Assembly: GCF_040412425.1 (NCBI RefSeq)
Contig: NC_089781.1
Coordinates: 48,538,727 to 48,602,726 of the forward strand
Source of the DNA: Macrobrachium rosenbergii
Lineage: Eukaryota > Arthropoda > Malacostraca > Decapoda > Palaemonidae
DNA length: 64,000 bases
Direction of reading: 5' to 3'
Positions 46,950-58,100 of this stretch are shown piece by piece (the stretch's first letter is position 1; every line of letters starts with the position of its first letter). The position numbers were made by a program, and so were the translations under genes. Below the pieces are notes generated by a model that searched no databases, was not told the DNA's origin, and was given only the letters and a program-made list of their open reading frames with translations.

Positions 46950-49160
46950 TAGCAGCATCAATAAGATTTTTGCAGGAATCTTCATATTGTCGGGGTTCTT
47001 TCCGACTCTCTTGTATCAATCTTTGGTCAAGAATACACAAACTTCTGTTTTCCATTTATTGCTTTACATCACGACAGCTGTTTCACCACACTATGGCATC
47101 TTTAAGTGACTACTGGCTTACAATTTCGTTTGACAATAATTTTATTTCTCCATGCAGATGAAAGAGTAGATCTAAGCAGTGATTGGTCTAGGGATTAAGG
47201 GGATAAACTACTTTTGGGGTCGAAAGCTTTTGGCGCAACTTCCATATGTGGAAAGAATATTCTAATTATAAAACAGTATGTATAGAATTTTTTCTTCATA
47301 ATTGTGTATGAAATTTACTAGTTCACCAAGGAGATGAGGAAAGCTGCCAAAGAACTATGTAACAACCCGGACATCATCAGACGGAAAGGTGATAAATCAT
47401 CTGTTTACGTAGTAATGAAAAAAGTTGAACATTTTGAAAAAATGGATAGGATCCTCTAAGACCCTTCCAAGTTCCAATGTTTGATGAAGGACCCTACCAA
47501 GGACCTCAGGAAGAAGATGTCAAGGCTTGTGACTAAGGCCAACAACCAACAAGACTATAAAATTCCCGAAAGTAATGGGTGACTATGAGCACGCTACTCT
47601 ATGGGACCCTCAAAACCCACAAGACCATCAACCCCTCAAGCCCGTCATCTCTCAAATGGCATCCCCATCCTACAGCACAGTATAACAAAGGTCTTCAATA
47701 ATCTTTCAGTGCCATATAGTCCTGATGCGCACTCACTGAAATCAGAGGTAGATTTCATTGACCTTCTACTGTACATGCAAAAGGACCTGATGATGGCATC
47801 CCCTCACTCAACATGGAAAGCCTGTTCATGAACGTTCCCGTCGAAGAAACGATCAGCATCGCCCTTGGTCATGTGTATAGGTCCAAAAACGAACTGCTTC
47901 CCATACCTGAAGATATCCTCCATGACATACTGAAGGCATGCACCATGCCCATCGAGGGCAAATATAGGCAAGTGGATGGAGTGGCCATGGGATCTCCAGT
48001 GGGGGTCCTTTTTTGCAGACGTCAACATGGCTACCGTTGAAGAGAGGACCTTCCGTGAACACCATAAGCCGAAGATCTATGGGCGGTACATTGATATCTT
48101 CACTACAATAGAAGCTGACGACACCATGAAAATAATGGATGGCCTTAAAAAGAAACTCAGTGCTTAATCTCACCACAGAGTACAGCCAGCAGAAATCTTG
48201 CCTTTCCTGGATGTCCTGGTTAAGCAACAAGAACAATTTAAAACTACTGTGTTAACAAAAGCAACGAATTCTGGCCAGTGTTTGAATGGCCGGGGAAAGT
48301 GCCCGGATTCCTACAAAGAGTCATTAGTCAGTGCTTATGTCAAAAGAGCACCCACTCTCAGCACTTCCAAGAGAGGTGTAAATAACGAATTAGACAGAAT
48401 TCGTCATATATTAATAAACAATGGGTAAATGGATCACATCATCAAACCCACAATTAAAAAGAAAACTGATGAATTCTACCAACCAATCACAACGATGGCA
48501 GAAGAGAACCTGGTTATTTATCATTGCCTGCACTATGGGTCTGCGTATAAGGGGGAATGCCGCACACCACAAGGAATCATTAATAGAGGCGCAACACCCA
48601 GGGACCCCTACAAGAAAATTAACCTCAGGCTGTAAAGTAAATCAAATTGAGCAGTAGCCCTTATAATGAAACGTAGCACCGTCCCATGGGGTGAAGATGT
48701 GTACGAATGTGGTATATAAATTCATATATCCAGAGGAGAAGTGTAAATCTCACAGCAATAACTACATCGGACACACCATTGCGACCCTCCAGAGGCAATC
48801 GTTGGCTTACAGAAACCAAGGGGCCATACATCAGCATTTTATCGACACACATGATAGGAAACCATCCCTACAAGAATATTATTGATTGAAGGTCCCCAGG
48901 TCATCCATTAAAAAGTACCTATGGCTGTCTTTTAATAGTGGAAGCAGTCAGCATTGCCATTCAAAAACCAACTACTCTTAATATCCAGCAAGAGTCAGAT
49001 CACATACTCCCTTCCAGCAGGAGGTATGCACGAGTGAATGCAGACCAGACAGTGCGCCCCCAAACGATAGACATATCGCTTCAGTCAAGAAATACAAGAG
49101 CACCCAGGGAAGCACAAGCAGCAACTCACGTCCCTGAGTCCCCACCCCACATGACATGAA
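46950..49160 (+). pseudogene. PLE-4: decayed Penelope-like element
   Basis: Plus-strand remnants. KEMRKAAKELCNNPDIIRRK begins near 47,337. The RT palm includes HSLKSEVDFIDLLLYMQKDL, a damaged motif A (ESLFMNVPVEETISIAL), VDGVAMGSPVGVLF and KPKIYGRYIDIFTTIEADD, where the catalytic YIDD has lost an Asp. The connection has ATNSGQCLNGRGKCPDSYKE. The endonuclease remnant at 48,691-48,885 has VVYKFIYPEEKCKSHSNNYI and GHT, then RNQGAIHQHFIDTHDRKPSL. It is closest to PLE-1. Upstream, 46,950-47,170 carries GTGGTGAAACAGCTGTCGTG on the minus strand, like the GAAACAGCTGT in the PLE-1 arm, so it may be a 5' inverted arm. Many stops and frameshifts are present. Confidence 0.75.
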
Positions 49161-49364
49161 CCATAAACGTCAACTAGTAGTTGATATTTGCAAAATATGT
49201 TTTTGTATAAATAAACACATTATATTTGTAAATAAGATATATACACTCATACTATTTATTATACATTAAATACAACCACTGTCATACTTCATCATTTTTA
49301 TGACTTTTCTCACGCATTCACTGATAAATTTCTTACACAACTATTAAGTAAATTCTATTAATAT

Positions 49365-49432
<68 letters not shown>
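49161..49432. other. AT-rich sequence and (TA)n
   Basis: Probable 3' noncoding end of PLE-4, then a TA run at about 49,364-49,432. No gene seen. Confidence 0.6.
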
Positions 49433-49436
<4 letters not shown>

Positions 49437-49510
49437 CCTAAACTATTTACTGAAACTCTATTCACTAACTTTACCTTGATTTACAACAATTTTGAATTAC
49501 AACAGACTCT
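49433..49510 (-). repeat. Dispersed motif beside (TA)n, copy e
   Basis: Reverse orientation: TTCCCTAAACTATTTACTGA ... TTACAACAATTTTGAATTAC, AACAGACTC. (TA)n lies on the GGAATA side, as in the other copies. Confidence 0.8.
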
Positions 49511-49976
49511 TGGTCCCTGAACTATGTTTTGAAGGTATAAGTCAACTGTTTAAATACAGTCTCCTATAATTTGGCTGTATTGTAAATAAATCTTAATGTT
49601 TTTCTTCTTCAATATAACCTGCAGTCTAGTATTTGTTACTTTAATGGTTTTAATTAAGTTTGTGAAAAGATGGAAAAAGAAAACATGGTAATTCTACTTG
49701 TCATTGTGAAAAAGTTAACTGGCATGTAATAACCATCTTAGTCCATTGGCAATGATTTTTGGGTGACATACCCATCTTTTACTTGATAACTTAATCCCTA
49801 TTTTTACCAACCTTAACTTGAAAACTTACTCCCAATTACTACTCATTTTTTTTTACTAATACTGGACACTGCTATGAATTTTTTATTCCTCTAGTTTGGC
49901 AGTACATCAGCTTCTGAAAATTAATGACACTGATACAATAGTATGACAAAATTTGAAATAGTGTTAAAATACCTAC
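49511..49976. other. AT-rich low-copy sequence
   Basis: No repeats matching the rest of the window and no coding signal. If the candidate exon is real, this would be intron downstream of it. Confidence 0.4.
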
Positions 49977-50236
49977 CTTTTTCTACATTTGATTCATTAT
50001 TTAAGGGGCTAATGTGTTCAGATCTCCTTGAATGCAATACTGGACTTCTATGTTTTACAGTAGTGGGTGATAAGCACGATGAAATGCCTGATATTGCTTG
50101 ACACTGGGTTGTTTGAGATACCTGCCTACTAACAGTCTGGCTTCGGGCAATCTGGGAATCAGCCTTTCTAGATAAAGTAGCCAAGACAAAAGTTGCTTCA
50201 AACACTGGGCTATTGTCACATACAAAGATGATTGGG
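49977..50236 (-). CDS. Candidate internal exon of a host gene
   Basis: A 260-bp stretch open across its whole length. It is preceded on the minus strand by a strong acceptor (CTCATTTTCTTTCAG|CCC) and followed by a strong donor (AGAAAAAG|GTAGGT). It would encode about 86 residues (including IIFVCDNSPVFEATFVLATL and VKHRSPVLHSRRSEHISPLN), Ser/Thr/Gln-rich and without a recognised domain. Entry is after two bases of a codon and exit after one. The base composition is less AT-rich than its flanks. I do not recognise the protein. The open frame extends a little past both splice sites, so the boundaries rest on the splice signals alone, and chance cannot be excluded. Confidence 0.35.
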
Positions 50237-50533
50237 CTGAAAGAAAATGAGATATTTGAAATAAACACAGGAAAGTTGATATTACATCAAGTAAAGTTTT
50301 ATTAGTTCTGCCAATTTTGCAAATAAAAAAAACAATGCAAATTACAAAATATGGAATCATAAGACAAATTTCACATCTATTTCCCGAAATCAGAAATTTA
50401 CTTGAGCCTGACTCCATAATATATGCGATTGTACCATAAAGAGTTAAAAATATATGATGGTGAGACTGACTGCTTGATATCAATAAGCTGGTGTAACAAC
50501 ACTAGGAAAAAATATATATACAGGATGCATATA

Positions 50534-50534
<1 letters not shown>
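50237..50534. other. AT-rich low-copy sequence
   Basis: Upstream flank of the candidate exon. No repeat family or gene recognised. Confidence 0.4.

Positions 50535-50607
<73 letters not shown>
50535..50607. repeat. (TA)n microsatellite
   Basis: Pure TA run. The flanking CATATACTGTATATA is partly palindromic. Confidence 0.95.
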
Positions 50608-50609
<2 letters not shown>

Positions 50610-50670
50610 ACCAACCTGCACTGCCAGGAAAACTTAAGAGGACTAAAAATATTTCCCGTGATCTCCTTGT

Positions 50671-51744
50671 GCTGACTGTCCCTTTGTCCCATTTATTCAC
50701 AGTATGGTAACTGTCCAGTTTGTGCAGGAATTACTGTAATAACTGTCCCATTTATCCAGATGTTACTGTTCTGACTGTCCCATTTATCCAGATATTACTG
50801 TAGTGCCTGTCCCGTCCATCCAGGTACTACTGTACTGGCTGTCCCTTTTATCCAGGTATTAGTGTGGTGACTATCTCTTTTATCCGAAAAACACTATGGT
50901 GACTGTCCCTTTTATCCATGTATTACTGTGGTGATTTTCTCATTTATCGAGTTATTACTGTGCTGTCTGTCCCTTTTATGCAGGAATTACTGTGGTGACT
51001 GTCCCTTTCATCCAAAAATTACAGTACTAATTGTCCCTTTTATCCAAATATTACTTTGCTGATGGTCTCATTTATCCATATATTATTGTGGTGACTGTCC
51101 CAGTCATCCAGGTAATACTGTGGTGACTGTCCCTTTTATCCAGGTATGACTGAACTGACTGTCCCTTTTATCCAGTTATTACTGTACTGACTGTCCCATT
51201 TATCCAGTCATTACTGTGCTGACTGTCCCTTTTATCCAGGTATTGCTGTATTGACTGTCCCATTTATCCATGTATTACTGTGATGCCTGCCCTTTTTATC
51301 CATGTATTTCTGTGCTAACTGTCCCTTTTATCCAGGTGTTGCTGTGGTGACTGTCCATTTTATCCAGACATATTACTGTGGTGACTGTCCCCTAGGTCTT
51401 AATGTGGTTGACTGTCCCATTTATCCAGGCATTCCTGTTCTGTCTGTGTCTTTTATCCAAGTATTATTGTTCTGACTGTCCCTTTTATCCAGGTATTACT
51501 GTGGTGGCTGTCCATTTTATCCAGGTATTACTTTGGTGGCTGTCTATTTTATCCAGACATTACTGAGATGATTGTCCCATTTATCCAGATATTAATGTGG
51601 TGGCTGTCCCAATTATCCAGGTATTACTGTTCTGAATGTCAATTTTATCCAGTTATTACTGTGCTAACTGTCCCTCTCATCCAGGTATTACTGTGGTGAC
51701 TGTCCATTTCATCCAGACATTACTATGGTGACTGCCCCATTTAC
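50671..51744. repeat. 32-bp minisatellite, about 33 copies
   Basis: Tandem copies of TGACTGTCCCTTTTATCCAG followed by GTATTACTGTGG (32 bp). The best-conserved parts are CTGTCCC and TTATCCAG. Copies vary by substitutions, with a few short indels (for example near 51,365 and 51,390). Stop codons in many copies argue against coding. Confidence 0.95.
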
Positions 51745-51940
51745 CACCCACTAAACCTAAACACAATGCCCCACTTAACTGAAACACCACCACTAAAACT
51801 AAGCATACCCCACTAAACTTAAATACACCCACCACTAAACCTAAACACATCCTCAGTTAAACCAAAAGACATCCCCTGCTAAACCTAAACATATACCCAC
51901 TAAACCTAAACACACCACCACCCCACTCAATGCAAACACA
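51745..51940. repeat. About 20-bp minisatellite
   Basis: Irregular copies of CCACTAAACCTAAACACAC with variable spacing, directly following the 32-bp array. Confidence 0.8.
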
Positions 51941-52046
51941 TCATTGATACAGAATTATTATTCACAGGAAAGTAAATAATTTTCAATAATATACTTCTAT
52001 GGCATCGAGTACATTAAATGAGGTATGATAAACCTGTAGAGTTTAC

Positions 52047-52563
52047 TTACCACATAAGTTACAAAGGGAAAGGGAAGGAGGAGGGGGAAGGGGAAGGGGT
52101 ATGGGTTTGAAACCTACCCTATTACTGGAGTTGGGTCAAATGATGGCCACACTCCAAATTTTGTTTAGATTGGTCAAGTGGTTACCACATAAGTTACAAA
52201 GGGATGGGGGAAGGGGGAACGGGTCTGAAACCTGCCCTATTATTTAAGTTGGGTCAAATGACAGACAAGTGCCAAATTTTGTCTAGACCGGTCAAGCGGT
52301 TACCACATAAGTTACATAGGGAAAGGGCAAGGGGGATGGGGGGAAGGTGGTATAAGTTTGAAACCCTACCCTATTATCTAAGTTGGGTCAAATGATGGCC
52401 ACGAGCCATATTTTGTCTAGAGTGGTCAAGCGGTTACCACATAAGTTACAAAGGGAAACGGGAAGGGGGTATGGGTTTGAAACCCACCCTACTATCTAAG
52501 TTGCGTCAAATGATGGCCACGTGCCAAATTTTGTCTATATCGGTTAAGCGGTTTGGATTTCTA
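52047..52563. repeat. Tandem repeat of about 118-135 bp, four copies
   Basis: Units start at TTACCACATAAGTTACA at about 52,047, 52,182, 52,300 and 52,434. Each has a purine-rich GGGAAAGGGAAGG stretch of variable length, GGGTTTGAAACC, and GTTGGGTCAAATGATGGCCA. Length differences fall mainly in the G/A-rich part. Confidence 0.88.
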
Positions 52564-52619
52564 CAGCACACAATGCTACGAACATACAAATTTACTGACA
52601 TACAAACATACACACATTC

Positions 52620-52662
52620 ACTTTTATATATATATATTTATATATATATAAATATATAATAT

Positions 52663-52707
<45 letters not shown>

Positions 52708-52753
52708 TATATAAAGATAGATATATAGCATATATACTATGTACATACATATA

Positions 52754-52784
<31 letters not shown>

Positions 52785-52785
52785 C

Positions 52786-52842
<57 letters not shown>
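52620..52842. repeat. (TA)n microsatellites
   Basis: TA runs with AT-rich interruptions, ending at the 3' end of PLE-5. Confidence 0.92.
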
Positions 52843-52845
<3 letters not shown>

Positions 52846-53690
52846 CTTAATGATAAATAATATTGCCAAGACCAGGAAGAACATTCTTTATTACAAGCTT
52901 GAGGTATAAAACCTCATCATCAGGCTGAAAAACCAATGGAGTCAAGGATGAGAATCAAGAAAATTACAATAAAAAAAATTGTCATAATAAATCTTCAGCA
53001 AAATACTAACGAAATATAAAATGAACAAGTAAATACATTTTAAAATCATGGGTGAGACGTAAATAACGAAAAATTAAAAATACAAACATAAAAATATGAA
53101 AAATAAAACTATAGTGAAATGTAATTAAACTTTACTGTTTGTGCAAAATATTTAACACCTAATTGAGTACCTTTATATATGAAATTACACGATAGCTAGT
53201 TGAATACCACCGAGTTGTTGTTCAATTTTCATCTTTTAATAGTCAGCGACTGTGAAATTAAAAGGTCCAGTCTGTTTGAACAAAAAGAACATCCTGGAAA
53301 AATCCAGGTCAATCCTCTTATATGAAAAGGATGGTCCTTTATCTAGTAGCTAAACTGTGTTCTGATAATGGCAGAAAAGGGTGGTTTGGAAAGGGGAAAC
53401 CTAGTTCTAACAAAAAGACCTAATCACTGTAGTTCCAAAATTCTGTGTCTAATTTTTTTAGCGGGAAAAGATCCCACGTATCGTGACCACACTGCGAACA
53501 AGTGAACAAGTAAACGACACAGGAATTAAGGTCCACAGGCAGATCTTGAGTAGGCTTTACTCCCCCTCAAAAGTGATCTTATTGTAAAGGATATCGAAAC
53601 AAACCGGAAACTGATTTGGGGAAACAATGCTTAAACCCCATTTCTTGTAACTTTTTTCGACCATATAGCTATGTTATGACTGGGGTAAGG
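52843..53690 (-). pseudogene. PLE-5: decayed 3' end of a Penelope-like element
   Basis: The minus strand has a degraded GIY-YIG region at about 53,570-53,330, with LNSCVVYLFTCSQCG keeping the Cys pair and then a C-terminal part full of substitutions. The 3' noncoding region (53,330-52,843) ends in CCTGATGATGAGG and its pairing partner CCTCAAGCTTG, then a tail against (TA)n. The RT part is absent or unreadable. Confidence 0.55.
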
Positions 53691-55182
53691 CAATTTAATG
53701 CACTTTTACATCTTTACTAGCAGTACTGTACACTGTTGTCTGGGACAAAACTTTTTATTTAAAAAAGACTTTCAGGTTACTTTGTAAAATACAAAATGGA
53801 TTGTATGAGTTTTCAGAAAAGTAATTCTGAGGAAAACCATATCTTGATGAAATAAATTAAAATCACAACAAACATTGTATATAAGCTATTAATCAAAGCA
53901 GGTATTGAGTTCATCTTATACAACTTTGATCAAAAAAACTGAGGTAATTCAATCCCAAGATAACCCTATAAACAGATTTTGAATGGGTCTTTTTCTGGTT
54001 TCACAAATGGCATCATAGTAGAACATCTCCCAAAGCTTTATGAAAATATGCTCTCAGTAAATTCTGTTAATATTGTTAATATGAAAAGTTTTCATGGTTA
54101 ACCACTGTAATGTTTACTAGTAGATGATTTTGAAAACCATTCATCTGTGGCCCAAATTCATTATATTGTTCATTTCTAGTGTATGATCAACTTCAGCCCA
54201 GGGGTCAATTACTTGATTTTGGAACTGCACAGGGTCTATCATCATTTTTCTTTAAAACATTAGCAAAATGATTAGCAAGGTCGTTGCCACTAACTGGGGT
54301 CCAATACCTCACAAACACCTGATCTTTTAACTGGAGGTTGAGCATTTTGAGATTTTTAACTCTCTTCCAAACTAAAGTCAGAGGTGTTTTGAATCTAGTG
54401 AAGATATGAAATTTCCAAGACTCCTTTCATGCTTTTTAATATTTCAATGCAAAATGAGCTCTTGCTAATTCAACAGGTTAATAAAATTCAACACAGTAAT
54501 GACTATAATAAAGCAGACCTCATAGTTCTATGACCATGGCATTTACAAGTCACCAGGGAACTGGTCGGTGGATAAATATGCCTGAAGTATATAAAAGTCA
54601 TTGAGAACATCATCTAACCGAAGAGAACAATGAATACACCGGGAAAAACTTTTTAAAGTTATTGAATAATGGCTCCAGGAAGTAGGTACTAGCCTTGAAG
54701 ATGGGTGATTTGAGGCTCACTCACCACTATTGGAAAATGGTCAATATTTATCACTCTCCCATCAAAGTGATATCGGTAGTTACATCTTGATAATTTGCCT
54801 GTTTGAACGTGAAAATGTGTGATTTTTATGTTTGATCCCCTATTTTTACCCTTTATGGAACACTTGATTAGTGACGTCTCACCTCAAAGATGACGTCATA
54901 TCTCCCAGAATAAAAAGGGATATAACCATTGCCATTTTGAGGCTGTTTTTGCTGAAAGATTTGCCTTCATTTTTCCAGAAGCAGACAACTTTTAAGGCTA
55001 AAAGGTTATATGTCTATCCTGCTGGTGCTGGTGATGAAATATTTTGCATCCTCCAAAGCATGAAATGAGGTTTTATAGGCTGCAGGAGACACAAGCACCA
55101 GAACAAAGAATGCACCCTTCAACGAGGTAGGAACTTGGCAACGAAAAGGCACATGTTATAGCTGGGGAAATAAAACATTCAA
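53691..55182. other. Low-copy AT-rich sequence, nothing recognised
   Basis: No open frame longer than about 65 codons and no similarity to the other parts of the window. A small frame at 54,871-55,068 has no recognisable domain. It may be single-copy intergenic or intronic host DNA. Confidence 0.4.
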
Positions 55183-58100
55183 CTTAATCACTGCCTTTCC
55201 CTCCATTAGGGCCTCAAAATCACTATAAAGCAGGAGTACATTAAATACACTTTTGTGATATATATATATATCATCCTTGACTGAATTCTCCATTGGAATA
55301 GGAGTACCAGAAATCACTGCCTGCTTGAAGATAAAATCACTGTTTGAAGTTTGGCAAATGTCATTTTTTAAAAAAGTCCAAATCACTGCCTTTGCCCCAT
55401 TAAAGAACAGCGAGGAGTAACAGAAATAACTGCCTATATCTTATTTTGAAACTCCATAGAAGCAGGAGTACCAGAAATCAAAATTCCTCCATAGAAGCAG
55501 GAGTACCAGAAATCACTGCTTATAAAAGCAGGAGGAAATCACTCCTTGTCTCCATAAAATGCCATTGCCTCCACATTGAAGCAGATCAAAGAAAACAGTG
55601 ATGTTGCTGCATGTTAGCAAAAGGTACTGCAGTTGAGGGATCAAAACCAAAGCAGGAGTACCAGAAATCACTGTATTGAAAATGATTCCATTCAGAAGCA
55701 GGATAATTTTCCTTGAAATCACTGCCTTTGCCTCCATAAATGGCAGTAATTTTAACCAAAGAAATCATGTTGCAGCAGGAGTAATAAAAAGTCTGCCTTT
55801 GCCTTCACCACTGAATATAGTCCAGAAATCATTGCCTTGCAATACCATAGAAGCAGAGTCAAAATCGCTGCCTTTGCCTCCATAGAAAAAGGTTCATTGG
55901 ACCAAAATCACTGCCTTCACTGAGCAGGTAATCATTTAAGCAGGAGGATATGCCTTTGCCTTCATATTCCAAAATCACAACCTTTGAAATGGAGTGCCAG
56001 AAATCACTCATAAAGAAATCATTTTTTCCATGATAGGAGTAACAAGAAATCACTGCCTTTGCCTCCATAACATGATATAAGCAGGAGTATATCAGATATA
56101 TATATATTTCATATATAATATTGTAAAAGCAGGAACTGGTTTAAATCACTGCTCCCTGTATAAATGCAGAAATTACTGCCTTCATCCTACATAGAAAGTG
56201 AAGTCAGAATTGATGTGCATTTTAATCAGGCTCATTTGGTTTGGCAGAAGCAGTACTGTAGACTTCTATCACCCATAAAGCAATTTTGAAAATATGTTTT
56301 GATATAACGTCTAAAAATCACTGCCTTTGCCTCTGCAAAAAGTGAGTACCAGAACCTTCAACCACATTTAAATTGCTTTCCAACCACTTTGAATATGACT
56401 ATAAAGCAGGAGTGCCAGAAATGTGGAATCCAGGTCAGAAATGCTGTCAAAAATAACAGGAGAAACCTTTTTCCATACAGGAGTACATGTGAATTTTTGA
56501 GTGTCAGAAATACTGTATGAACAAATTGGCCTCCAAAGATGGAGTACCAGAAATCACTGCCTTTGCCTTCATGGAAGCAGGAGTGCATGGTTCACTGCCT
56601 TTGCCTTAGAAGCTAGTAGAAATCACTTAAAACCAAAAATTCATCTAGAAGCAGGAGTACCAGAAATCACTTTTGCCTCCATTAACTGCAAATCACTTAT
56701 CAATGAAGCAGGAGTACAGAAATCACTGAAGAAGCAGGAGTAACAAAATCACTACCCCACAGGGGTACCAGAAAATCACTGCCTTTCAACCAAATTTCTG
56801 GGGGATAAACAGAAATCACTGCCTTAGCAGAAGCAGCAAAAATCGCGAGCCAGGAGTACCAAAATCACTGCCTTTCCTTTTTATTTTGAGCTATTGTATT
56901 TTTTTGCCTCCATGGAAGCAGGAGTACAAAATCAAAGTATATAGATAGAAAGATATAACTTAATGTTTGCCTCCATAGAAGCAGGAGTACCAGAAATCAC
57001 TGCCTTTGCCTCCATAGGCAGGATAATGCCTTCCTCCATAGAAGCAAGTACCAAAAATCACTGCCTTTCCCTAAAAGCAGGAGTTCACTTTTGCCTTCCA
57101 AAGCAGGAGTACCAGAAATCACTGCCTTGGAAGCAGGAGTACCAAAAATCACTGCCTTGCTCCAGGCTGGGGGAAATCATCTTGAAGCAGGAGTACATAG
57201 GCAGGAGTACCAGAAATCACTGCCCCCATAAATGACGCTCCATAGAAGCAGGAGTACAGAAATCACTGCCTTTGAAATTGCTGCATAAGCAGGATATCAA
57301 AAGGAGTACCAAAATCAAAAAAGCAGGAGTACCAGAAATCACTGTTATATCAGGGTACCAGGAATCATTTTAGAAACCAGAAATCATTGCCTTTGCCTCC
57401 ATTACCAGAAATCACTGCCTTTGATACAAAGGAAATCACTGCCTTGCCTCCATAGAAAGGACAAGAAATCACTGAAAAGGGAGTACCAGAAATCACTGTT
57501 TGCCTCCATAGAAGCAGGAGTACCAGAAATCACTTTTGCCTCCAAACCCAGAAATCACTTTTGCCTCCAAGAAGAGGAGTACAAAATCACTTTAACTTTT
57601 CCCTAGAAGGTACCAGAAATCACTCTTTAAGACAGAAGTACATGTGATCACTGTTTGCCTCCAATTGAGTACCAGAAATCACTGCCTTTTCCATTAAGCA
57701 AAAATCACTGCCTTTGCCTCATAAAAGCAGGAGCCAGAAATTGCCTTTTGCCTCCATAGAAGTTACATTCACTGCCTTTGCCCCATAGGCAGGAGTACCA
57801 GAAATCACTGCCTTATCAGGAGTACCAGAAATCACTGCCTTTGCCTCCATATAAGAAATCACTGCCTTTGCCTCCATAGATCAGAAGAAAAATCACTGAT
57901 TGCCTCCATATGAAATCACTGCCTTGCCTTAGCAAGGAGTACTCACATATGCCTGAGGAGATCACTGCCATTCAAAAAGCAGGACCATCACTGTTGCCTC
58001 CAGAAGCAGCATAGAAAACACTGAAGAGTGAAATACTGCCTTTGCCTCCACAGGAGTACACGTTTGCCAAGTACAGGAGTACAGAAATCATGTGTTTGCA

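Noticed and set aside
46828..47055. Short minus-strand frame starting MENRSLCILDQRLIQ
   Set aside because: It ends in (TA)n and lies in a probable PLE terminal region. There are no splice signals or recognised domain.
54871..55068. 65-codon frame near the satellite
   Set aside because: Short, no domain, and no splice or promoter evidence.
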